The position numbers and the translations under genes are program-made. A model generated the notes under the pieces. The model was not told the DNA's origin. It was given only the letters and a program-made list of their open reading frames with translations, and searched no databases. Of a stretch of 64,000 nt of DNA, positions 8,443-16,087 are shown one piece after another (the first letter of the stretch is position 1; every line of letters begins with the position of its first letter). This DNA comes from Phycisphaerae bacterium (GTDB lineage: Bacteria > Planctomycetota > Phycisphaerae > Sedimentisphaerales > Anaerobacaceae), in the NCBI GenBank assembly GCA_012744475.1, contig JAAYBV010000002.1:1-64000 (forward strand), in the 5' to 3' direction.

Positions 8443-10428
8443 TCACGGGGTCGTGACCGGTTCGATGAGGAGGGCGCAGCCGCCGCGAGGCTCCATCGTG
8501 ATGTACAGGATGTCGGCGCCAGTTGCGCGGATCACCTGGCGATGGGCGTCGCGCGAGCCTTTGACGTCGGAAAAGATCGTGACGCGGCAGGGGACCTGTC
8601 CGTCGAGGAAATCGAGCGGCAGCTCCACCTGCCGGGCGTCTTCGTCGTTCATCCCGCCGATGAACCACCTGAGTCCGCTGCGCCGCGCGATGACCACGCA
8701 GTCACCGGGCTCGGCCTTCAGCACGCGCACATCGTCCCATACGGTCGGCACTCTTTCGAAAAACTCCATCTCCGCTCCGAACCGGTTGCGGCTGCTGTAG
8801 GCGTCGCGGACCGACTGCCGCGCGCCGTGGTAGACCACGAGCTGCGCCAGCTCGAACAGCTTGGTGCGTCCATCCTGTCCGCTGTACAGCGTGGGCGTGT
8901 GATCGTGGGCGCCGACGAGGTGACGCGTGAACGGCAGCATCAGCTCGTGCGTGACCGGCGGGTTTGTCTCGCGTCCGCCGCCGCCTTCCTGCGTCAGCAG
9001 GTTCGGATACGTGCGGCGCATCCCATCGGCGATGTAGCCATCGTGGATGTTCAGGACCAGCTTGTGCTTGGCGGCGATCGCGACGAGTCGGCGCAGCCAT
9101 TGGACATCGTCCTGGCTGTCGCACGCGACGAAGCCCGGCTTGAGCGCCGCAACGCCCCAACTCGCGAGCGTGCGGAAGACCAGATCGACGTCGTGATCGC
9201 CGTAGGGCTTCAGGGTTCCGCCGTTGACGTAGAGCGACAGGCCGACGCCTTTGGATCGGCCGTAGCGGATGACCTCGGGCAGGTCCAGGTCGATGTGACT
9301 GAGCGAGCCGTAGAAGCGCGTCTGGAATTGCAGATACGGCACGTAGCCGCTCGCGACGGTCATCGGGTTGCCGTGCGTGTTCCTGATCCAGTCCTGGCCT
9401 TCGAGCCGCTTGCGGGTGCTCTCGGGCATGTGCTCCTTGAAGTGGGCGATGGCTTCTTCGCTCCACTTGCGTTCGGTGCCATACCAGCTCCAGTCGATGT
9501 GGACGTAGCCGAGGTGGTGCTCGGCGGCGAAGTCCATGTTCCTCTTGAGGTTCTCCGTCTCGATGGGCCCGCAGTTGTCGATGAAGATGCCTGGCTTGAT
9601 CCACGAGGTATCATCGATCGCGCACGGTGGATTGAGATTCTCCACGAGGGTGCGCCGCTCGATCAGTCCGGCCACGTTCGGTGCGAGGATCAAGCCTCGC
9701 CAGGTGAGCGCCGCGGGTGTGGCCAGCGTGAGCTTGCCCTTGCGGAACTCCGGGCGCAGCGTCCGTTCGTCTTTCTGCTTCAACCGGCACGGAGGCTGGT
9801 TCGCCACGTGCGCCTCGATCAGCGATGCCATCGCGCCGTCGCCCAGCTCGATCGTTAGCGGGATCAGCGCGGACTTGCATTCGCGGATCGGCGTGGGCGT
9901 CTCGCTGTAGTGCGCTTCGGTCCACGGGATCGGATAGGCGCCGAGATCGCTGGCGAAGTGGAATTCCGTCGCTTCGCTCGACGCCGTCGCGCCGTCGAGC
10001 GCGGGCTGCTCTGGCAGCACGTAGCGGAACGCGACGCCTTCGTCGTAAGCGCGAAACTCGATGTGGAGCCGGCGTTTCGGTTCGGCCCGCTCCTGCAACC
10101 GGATCGTCAGGTGGTTGTAGCAGTCGCGCACGATATCCCGTTCGCCGACGACGGGCTTCCAGCTCGTATCGACCGCTCCGGCCTGCGTCCCGACGATCTC
10201 GAACGCGCCGAACGGTTTGTCGTCGAGGTTCAGCCCCAGCGCCGAATCGCGGATCACCGCCTTGCCGGCATAGATCACATCGTACCGGGGCGCGCCATCG
10301 ACGAGTTTCAGCGACACCACATTCTGCCCATCCGGCGAAACGCACGTCAGGGCCTCATCCGCCCGGCCCTGAAACGCGCCTGCGCAGACGAGGAATACCA
10401 CGATGTGAATACACGGTCGCTGGAACAT
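8443..10428 (-). CDS. Glycoside hydrolase family 97 (alpha-glucosidase/alpha-galactosidase type)
   Basis: A 661-residue secreted enzyme with a signal peptide (residues 1-23, ending GRADEA). The layout is typical of GH97: an N-terminal beta-sandwich (SPDGQNVVSLKLVDG...YDVIYAGKAV), a central TIM barrel from about residue 280 (YVHIDWSWYG; LSLYVNGG; LNIHDGY; NLLTQEGGGGRE; DHTPTLYSG), and a C-terminal beta-domain. GH97 enzymes cleave terminal alpha-glucose or alpha-galactose. The strand that often reads KVDF in retaining members reads ALKPGF here, so the usual nucleophile Asp appears to be Gly. The ATG follows GGAGG. It lies 54 nt downstream of the beta-helix gene, probably in one operon. Confidence 0.88.
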   Translation of the reverse strand: MFQRPCIHIVVFLVCAGAFQGRADEALTCVSPDGQNVVSLKLVDGAPRYDVIYAGKAVIRDSALGLNLDDKPFGAFEIVGTQAGAVDTSWKPVVGERDIVRDCYNHLTIRLQERAEPKRRLHIEFRAYDEGVAFRYVLPEQPALDGATASSEATEFHFASDLGAYPIPWTEAHYSETPTPIRECKSALIPLTIELGDGAMASLIEAHVANQPPCRLKQKDERTLRPEFRKGKLTLATPAALTWRGLILAPNVAGLIERRTLVENLNPPCAIDDTSWIKPGIFIDNCGPIETENLKRNMDFAAEHHLGYVHIDWSWYGTERKWSEEAIAHFKEHMPESTRKRLEGQDWIRNTHGNPMTVASGYVPYLQFQTRFYGSLSHIDLDLPEVIRYGRSKGVGLSLYVNGGTLKPYGDHDVDLVFRTLASWGVAALKPGFVACDSQDDVQWLRRLVAIAAKHKLVLNIHDGYIADGMRRTYPNLLTQEGGGGRETNPPVTHELMLPFTRHLVGAHDHTPTLYSGQDGRTKLFELAQLVVYHGARQSVRDAYSSRNRFGAEMEFFERVPTVWDDVRVLKAEPGDCVVIARRSGLRWFIGGMNDEDARQVELPLDFLDGQVPCRVTIFSDVKGSRDAHRQVIRATGADILYITMEPRGGCALLIEPVTTP

Positions 10429-10482
10429 AGTTCCTCCAAGGATGAGAATCAGCTTTTTCGTTCCGGCGCTGTCCGGGCAGGA

Positions 10483-12729
10483 TCACCACACGTTCAGCGT
10501 GAGCTGGCCTTCGCCCGGATTCTCGAACGGGCCGGCAGAGGGCTGTGCGTCTCGTTTCTTGCCGAAGTAGTCCGTGTCGATGGTCAGGGGCGTGCTGTCA
10601 GGGTTCTCGTAGGCCGCCTTCGAAACGGCCGCCAGTCCGAGGAGACTCGTCGTCACGGGCGTGGTCTTCGCCGCCTGCCACGATGGATCGACGGTGATGT
10701 GCAGGCGCACGGACTTGCCTTCTTCGGCGATCTGAACCTTCGGATCGGCTTGCGTTCTTACGATGGGGTCCTCTTCTGCGACGCAGGGCTCGGCTCCGTT
10801 GAGATAGACGTTGCCCGCCGCGAAGATCGGACGCGCCGCCTTGTCGTAGACGGCCAGGCCGCTCGGGCCGACGAAGAGGTTGTTGTAGAATCGGTTGTCG
10901 CCGCCGGCGATTTTCAGCAGGCCGGCGACCTCAGTGGAGTGGGGTGTGTGGAAGGGGGTCTCGCGGTTCAGCTCGGGATGCGGCGCGATGCGACCGGCGA
11001 AGAGGTTGTGCGCGTAGGCCCCGCCCTGCGAGACGTCCAGCAGCGAACGGTTCGAGAGGAAGATGTTGTTGTCGACGAGGAAGGGGCCGTGATTGACCTC
11101 GACGAAGAGGTCCTCGGACGCGTTGTTGTCGTGCAGCAGGTTCCGGGTGACGCGCGTGCCCTGCGCCATCCAGTCGAGCCAGATGCCCCGGCAGGTGCGG
11201 TAGATATGGTTGCGGCTGATTTCGGTGTCGATGGCGGCGTGAATTTTGATGCCCGCCATCTCGGCGCCTGTGAACAACTGCCGGATGTGGATGTCGTGAA
11301 TGTCGTTGTCGGTGATCGTGCAGAAGACCGCGCCGAGACTGCCGACGAGACCCGCCTGTTCGCAATGGGAGATCTCGTTGTTGCGCACGATGTGGTGGCC
11401 GATGTTCTCCTTCGACCAGCCGCGATCCAGTCCCCGCTCGATGGTCTTGACGTAACCCTCGGCGGTGTTGGCCGAGGTGTTGTCCCATTGATCGCCGTGC
11501 TTGCCGAGCGTGATTCCCACGCACGTCGAATAGCGGATGTCACAATCCTCGATGATCCAGCCCTTGCTCCAGTGCGTGCCGATCAGGCCGATCTGCTCGG
11601 CGGTCGGCGGCGCCCAGGGCGTGGCGGCGTGCATCATGGTAAAGCCACGCACCGTGAGGTAGTTCACGCCCGGCTCAGCAGGATAGAACACGGTCCGACG
11701 CACGTTGATCTCGACGTCGGCCTCGTTGGGATTGACGTCCTGGAACTGCGCCCAGATTGTCGTGCTCGTCTCGTCCACTTGCGCGAACCACAGCCGGACG
11801 TCCGACGGCCGCGACTGCGAGCCCCGGAACACGAGGCAAAGCGTTCGGACCCCGCCTGTCGGCTCGATCTGCACGTCGAACGATCGCCACGATTGCCACC
11901 CGCCCGTGTTCGGGACCTTGCACGTGCCCAGGAGGCTTCCATCGGGTGCGTTCCGACGGACCTCGATGGTCCCGCCGCTCGTCTCGGACGCGGCGCGAAT
12001 CTCCAACTGCGTGACGGTGCTCTGGCCGAAATCGACTCGCTCGTAGCGGACCCAGTCGCCGTCGTTGACCCAACCGATGCACTGACCGCCCTCGGAGCAG
12101 TCCGCGGTCTGAATACCCTGCTGTGCCGCGAAAGAAGAGGCCGGAACTCTGCCGGCCCCCACGCCGACCGGCCGCAGCCATGCGACGTTCAAAAGGTATT
12201 GTCCGTCGCCCGGCGCGTAGCCCGAAGCCTCGCCGATGGGTTTGAGCGCATCGTCGAGCTTGGACGCCTCGATGAGCCAGTGGCCGTTGAGGTAGACCGC
12301 GCCGCTGTGGTGGTCGCGTCCCTTGCCCTCGAACCAGTCGCCGTGGATCAGGTCGCGATACGGATTGAAGTCGCCGAAGAAGCCGTTGGCGATTGTGACC
12401 TTCCACGTGTCGTTCTGCACCTTCTCCCAGCCCTTGACGATCTCGGAGCCCTTGACCACGACCTTCTCACCGGGCGCGGCCTGATACACGATGCGTTCGG
12501 CGTCCGAGGTTCCGCCACGGGCCGGCGTCACGCGCTCGCGATACGTCCCCCCATGCACCGTGACGACGTCGCCCGGCTGCGCGACCTGCGCCGCCTTCGA
12601 GATCGTCCGAAACGGCTGCGCCGCAGACCCGGCGTTTTCGTCACTGCCCGCAACGGAGACATGAAACTCCCGCGCCGAAACCACCGAAGCGACGAGCACA
12701 GCACAGAATAGCACGTGGAAAGCCTTCAT
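10483..12729 (-). CDS. Secreted right-handed beta-helix protein with inserted CBM6-like domain
   Basis: A 748-residue protein with a signal peptide (MKAFHVLFCAVLVASVVSA). REFHVSVAGSDENAGSAAQPF and TISKAAQVAQPGDVVTVHGGTYRE form the usual cap of pectate-lyase-like beta-helix proteins. Residues about 200-330 look like a family 6 carbohydrate-binding module (CIGWVNDGDWVRYERVDFG; TIEVRRNAPDG; VRTLCLVFRG) inserted into the helix. From about 360 to 640 the coils resume (GWIIEDCDIRYST; HHIVRNNEISHCEQAG; TEISRNHIYRTCRGIWLDW). The likely role is binding and perhaps cleaving a cell-wall polysaccharide; no catalytic residues can be assigned. Start ATG preceded by GGGAGGA. First gene of the pair with GH97. 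Confidence 0.82.
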   Translation of the reverse strand: MKAFHVLFCAVLVASVVSAREFHVSVAGSDENAGSAAQPFRTISKAAQVAQPGDVVTVHGGTYRERVTPARGGTSDAERIVYQAAPGEKVVVKGSEIVKGWEKVQNDTWKVTIANGFFGDFNPYRDLIHGDWFEGKGRDHHSGAVYLNGHWLIEASKLDDALKPIGEASGYAPGDGQYLLNVAWLRPVGVGAGRVPASSFAAQQGIQTADCSEGGQCIGWVNDGDWVRYERVDFGQSTVTQLEIRAASETSGGTIEVRRNAPDGSLLGTCKVPNTGGWQSWRSFDVQIEPTGGVRTLCLVFRGSQSRPSDVRLWFAQVDETSTTIWAQFQDVNPNEADVEINVRRTVFYPAEPGVNYLTVRGFTMMHAATPWAPPTAEQIGLIGTHWSKGWIIEDCDIRYSTCVGITLGKHGDQWDNTSANTAEGYVKTIERGLDRGWSKENIGHHIVRNNEISHCEQAGLVGSLGAVFCTITDNDIHDIHIRQLFTGAEMAGIKIHAAIDTEISRNHIYRTCRGIWLDWMAQGTRVTRNLLHDNNASEDLFVEVNHGPFLVDNNIFLSNRSLLDVSQGGAYAHNLFAGRIAPHPELNRETPFHTPHSTEVAGLLKIAGGDNRFYNNLFVGPSGLAVYDKAARPIFAAGNVYLNGAEPCVAEEDPIVRTQADPKVQIAEEGKSVRLHITVDPSWQAAKTTPVTTSLLGLAAVSKAAYENPDSTPLTIDTDYFGKKRDAQPSAGPFENPGEGQLTLNVW

Positions 12730-12854
12730 AATGGTCCTCCCTGGACATCGATTGCCTGTGAACTCGAATCATCCAACGCGATCCGGCTTCGCATTGAGAC
12801 GTCCACCGGACTGCCTGCCGTATGCATCCGAAAATAACGTTGCGCTTGTGCTGG

Positions 12855-13466
12855 TTAATCTCCCTGGTATCTTGCGTATAGCTCGATGCATGGTTTCACA
12901 ATCCTGATCAGGATCGTGTCACTGTTATTCACCTCAAACAGGGGCATGCTGATGAGATGGCCCTTGAACGAGATACGACTGCCCTTGTAGTCCAAGGATT
13001 CGAGGTTTCCCCGGAACATTTTCTCATCGTGATACTCGATATGCTGCATCGCCTGCTCGAACTTGGTGGGCCATTTTGAACTGGGGTCTTTCTGGATATC
13101 ATATAGCACGCCCGCATGAATCATTGGCTGTGCTGCCTTTTCGTCGTGCAGTATCACTCTCAGATAGAGGGCTTTCGCGGGTTTTTCAATTGAAAGTCTC
13201 GTTTGTCCCTTATCGAGTCTGATCTTGTCACTCGGCGCAAAAAAGACGGCGAGCTTCTTGAGCAGCCACATATTCACATGAACGGGTTCCAGGCCGGACG
13301 AACCTCTGCTGCTGATCTGATAGCCTGATGGCCTGCCGATGACGAAGTCCTCCTCGAGCAGCAGCCCTTCGACCTCCTTGATGAAGTAGGAGACTTCCAT
13401 ATACAACTTTTGAACGAAATCGAATGCCAACCTACACTGGCGGACTATCTGCTCGTTGCTCTCCAT
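12855..13466 (-). CDS. Hypothetical protein, partner of the PD-(D/E)XK-like gene
   Basis: A 203-residue soluble protein that I do not recognise. It has no signal peptide or transmembrane segment, and a mixed alpha/beta composition (FDFVQKLYMEVSYFIKEVEGLL; ARYQGD at the C-terminus). Its start lies inside the 3' end of the upstream nuclease-like gene (35-nt overlap), so the two are co-translated. I chose the ATG at 13466 because GGGAG precedes it by 8 nt; a TTG 15 nt further upstream is less likely. Base composition is clearly lower in G+C than the flanking genes (the line 13021-13080 is 29/60 GC), suggesting arrival by transfer together with its partner. Confidence 0.75.
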   Translation of the reverse strand: MESNEQIVRQCRLAFDFVQKLYMEVSYFIKEVEGLLLEEDFVIGRPSGYQISSRGSSGLEPVHVNMWLLKKLAVFFAPSDKIRLDKGQTRLSIEKPAKALYLRVILHDEKAAQPMIHAGVLYDIQKDPSSKWPTKFEQAMQHIEYHDEKMFRGNLESLDYKGSRISFKGHLISMPLFEVNNSDTILIRIVKPCIELYARYQGD

Positions 13467-14349
13467 CCAGGTTACTCCCAAAGAATATGACTGGTTCTGA
13501 AGGGGTCAAGTGGTCTCGGGTGCTGAAGGGCGTGAAGAAGTTCTTTTCTGATGGGTGTCGCTGTGGCCTGTTCGTATTGGCTGCGTGACCGACAGCGACC
13601 TGCGCGTTCAAGAATATCGAGTCAGGCAGGGTGGCTAGCGCGGCTTCGCAAGACAGAGACGTGACGAAGCCAATGAAATCTCCTCGGAATGCTGCGGTGG
13701 CTGCATCAAAGAATATCGGATCGAATGACTGGGGTTCGTACTTGAAGCTGTCAAAGGACGACGTGCCTCGATACTCTCGCAGGTTCTTCTTGCACAGCAG
13801 GTTATACAGATCTTCTGCGAATTCTCTTTCCGCGCTTGTCAGAGGTTCATCGCTCTCAAGGATACATTGGATCAAGACGGCGATCTTCTGCCAACTTGTC
13901 CATCGGAAGGATTTTCGATGTTCAGGCGACAAGCATAGAAATTTCTCCGGTTTGTAGCAGTAGTCTGCTGTGATGGCTACAAGGGAGAAGCATTCACCGT
14001 TGTCATTCGCCTCCTCTATGCCCCCCTCGATTTCACGCAGCAGTTGTGCCTTCGCTGCACCGCTTTCATCGCCAAATCCTGAATGATATTTTGCCTCGAA
14101 TAGAATGTAATGACCTCCCACCCGAATAACTACGTCCGGCTCGGTATTCTCGTCGAAACGCGGCCAGAAGATGAATTCACAGTGCATGACATCGGGTGCG
14201 GAGACTCCAAAGCCGAGCATCTCAAGATATCTTCTCAGGAATATGGAGCGATCACAGTATCGGAAGAATGAGAAGACATTTGACGTTAGAATGTCTTCAG
14301 CTCCCTCCAGTCTCGAAGATAACTTTCCATGTAGTTCAGCTATGTACAT
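13432..14349 (-). CDS. PD-(D/E)XK nuclease-like protein
   Basis: A 305-residue protein with the pattern of the PD-(D/E)XK phosphodiesterase superfamily: an N-terminal helix with EDILTSNVFSFFRY (residues 19-32), then EPDVVIRVGGHYILFEAKYH, where Asp72 and Glu85-Ala-Lys87 would bind metal. After that comes a helical region (TSWQKIAVLIQCILESDE), and the last 60 residues look unstructured. Proteins of this build are common in defence or mobile contexts, but the substrate is unknown. The ATG follows GAGGTG closely. The gene is A/T-rich (14221-14280 is 24/60 GC) compared with its neighbours. It overlaps the following gene by 35 nt. A possible TATAGA -10 box lies at 14382-14387 on this strand. Confidence 0.75.
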   Translation of the reverse strand: MYIAELHGKLSSRLEGAEDILTSNVFSFFRYCDRSIFLRRYLEMLGFGVSAPDVMHCEFIFWPRFDENTEPDVVIRVGGHYILFEAKYHSGFGDESGAAKAQLLREIEGGIEEANDNGECFSLVAITADYCYKPEKFLCLSPEHRKSFRWTSWQKIAVLIQCILESDEPLTSAEREFAEDLYNLLCKKNLREYRGTSSFDSFKYEPQSFDPIFFDAATAAFRGDFIGFVTSLSCEAALATLPDSIFLNAQVAVGHAANTNRPQRHPSEKNFFTPFSTRDHLTPSEPVIFFGSNLDGEQRADSPPV

Positions 14350-14462
14350 TCACCTCTGCCCCGTATGTCACGTGAGAAGATTCTATACCGCTGAGAGGGT
14401 TCTATCAAGCCGCAGCACCAAAAAGAAGGAGATTGGGTGATGGATAGGAGCTATGGGCCGGA

Positions 14463-14484
14463 AAGAGACCCGTGAGGGTCTCTT
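14463..14484 (-). terminator. Hairpin between the hydrolase operon and the A/T-rich island
   Basis: AAGAGACCC (14463-14471), loop GTGA, GGGTCTCTT (14476-14484): a perfect 9-bp stem just past the stop of the clan GH-A-like gene. The T tract is short on either strand, so terminator function is tentative. Confidence 0.4.
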
Positions 14485-14523
14485 GGTTACTTGCAGGCAT
14501 GTCGTCTCTGTCTTTGCACTATG

Positions 14524-16065
14524 CTACCACCATTTCGGGTTGGCGTCGAGGAATTGGAGGACGGCCTGGTATTTGGGGGCTTCGGCGGGGTTCTGGCCGT
14601 GGTGTTCGAGCAGGCCCCAGGAGCCCCACTTGGAGTACGTGCTCATCGAGCTGAAGATGGCCATCAGCGTGCCGCCGGACTGCTTCCAGCCGGCGAGGTA
14701 GTCGAGGTAGAGCTGCTTCATGCGCGGATGGCGATTGGCGGCGTGGAACAGCTCGGTCAGCTTTTCGTTATTCTCAGCGCCGCCGTAGCCGACGAGGTGC
14801 TGGCCGCCCTCGTAGGCGACCAGACGCAGGCCGCGTTGCTTGGCCAACTCAGCTTGTCTGGAGATTGTCCTGTTGCCTTCTGCGACAAACTCGGCGCATC
14901 GGTCGAGCACCTCGTCCGCGGTCATCCGCGCGGTCTCATCCTGCCGCGTTGGGTCGCCGAGGGCGTTGCCGAAGTAGGGAGCGATGCCGAGCACATCGGC
15001 CCGCCTGTACGCGTCCTCGAAATCCATCACCTGTTCGCTGGTCCAGGGGTTGGCGCTCTGGGCGGCCAGCACGCGGACGAGGCGGTCGGCGCCACCAAAG
15101 ACCTCCTCACAGATGCGGAAGATCTCGACGGATCGCTTGGAGTAGTAGCGCAGTTGAGCCTGATACTCGTTGTCGCTGAGGCCCAACTCCTTGCCCTTGT
15201 CCCGGCAGTAGCGGGCCTGGGCGAAGATGCCGTTCCAGCACTCGTTCGAGTACTCGATGTAGACCTTCAGGCCGGGATCGAGCTGGGCTTTGACCATTCG
15301 CGCGAAGTTCCGCACGTAGTCGTCGCTTGCCCTGTGCGGCATGCAGAACCACGGGTCGGCGCCGAGCGTGTTGCTCAGCCGGTTCATGTACTCCAGCGCG
15401 ACGCCTGCGTCGTCACCCTGTGTCTGGAACGCGGGCGTCGCGCGGTCGGTCCAGTCGGTCTGTTTCGAGTTGTTGGTGCGTTGGAAGTCCATGAAGCGAA
15501 GGGTGCTGAACCGCTCCCATCGCTTGAGGAAGTCCGGATGGAAGGGCTGCTCCTGGTATGTGTTCTCGAAGCTGGGCAGGATCACGCGGATATTGCGGAT
15601 CGGATCGCGTGGATCGGTCTCGGTCAGGCGCAGCGTCAGCATCTCCTGGCTTGCCTTCACGCGGATGCGTAACCGGCCGGGCCGCTCGTCCACGGTCTCG
15701 ACGCCGTATGCGAACGCGATCTTGCCTTTCCCGTCGTACAGGCAGGTGTAGATCCCTTCGGGGTAGCCCAGCGCGGGCCGGCTCAGGACGATCGAGTCGG
15801 CGAACTGACCGCCTGTCGCCAGCGAGCGGACGTAGCCGTCTTCGGTCAGGTCGAGCGGGCCGCCCTGGGCGTGGCCCCTGCCGGGGGCCTGGCTCTTGAA
15901 CGTCTGGGAGTGCTTGAACAGGTCGACGAAGACGATCTCCGACGACCAGTATGTCACGCCGCCCAGATTGATGCCCAGCGAGGCGTCGTCGTTCGGCGCC
16001 GCCGGCGCGCTGCCGGTTAGGCCACTCGCGGCCAGCAGGGCGATGCACAGGAGTCTTGTTCTCAT
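14524..16065 (-). CDS. Secreted clan GH-A-like glycoside hydrolase (planctomycete family)
   Basis: A 513-residue exported protein with a signal peptide (RTRLLCIALLAASGLTGSAPAAP). The mature N-terminus (SLGINLGGVTYWSSEIVFVDLFKHSQTF) is a pattern seen in planctomycete proteins annotated as cellulose-binding or hydrolase-like. Two glutamates sit in clan GH-A style motifs: VYIEYSNECWNG (Glu275, acid/base candidate) and LVAYEGGQHL (Glu419, nucleophile candidate), consistent with a TIM-barrel retaining hydrolase. The substrate cannot be told. GAGGAG lies 6 nt before the ATG at 16065; an in-frame ATG at 16071 abuts it. It starts 22 nt after the GH78 gene and is surely in the same operon. Confidence 0.72.
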   Translation of the reverse strand: MRTRLLCIALLAASGLTGSAPAAPNDDASLGINLGGVTYWSSEIVFVDLFKHSQTFKSQAPGRGHAQGGPLDLTEDGYVRSLATGGQFADSIVLSRPALGYPEGIYTCLYDGKGKIAFAYGVETVDERPGRLRIRVKASQEMLTLRLTETDPRDPIRNIRVILPSFENTYQEQPFHPDFLKRWERFSTLRFMDFQRTNNSKQTDWTDRATPAFQTQGDDAGVALEYMNRLSNTLGADPWFCMPHRASDDYVRNFARMVKAQLDPGLKVYIEYSNECWNGIFAQARYCRDKGKELGLSDNEYQAQLRYYSKRSVEIFRICEEVFGGADRLVRVLAAQSANPWTSEQVMDFEDAYRRADVLGIAPYFGNALGDPTRQDETARMTADEVLDRCAEFVAEGNRTISRQAELAKQRGLRLVAYEGGQHLVGYGGAENNEKLTELFHAANRHPRMKQLYLDYLAGWKQSGGTLMAIFSSMSTYSKWGSWGLLEHHGQNPAEAPKYQAVLQFLDANPKWW

Positions 16066-16087
16066 TCTCATCTCCTCGCGACGCTTC

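Noticed and set aside
9910-12711. Plus-strand open frame of 933 codons
   Set aside because: Opposite the GH97 and beta-helix genes, whose products have clear family motifs; the plus-strand product has none.
13466-13481. TTG start for the 203-residue hypothetical gene
   Set aside because: The ATG at 13466 has GGGAG at 8 nt; the TTG lacks a site.
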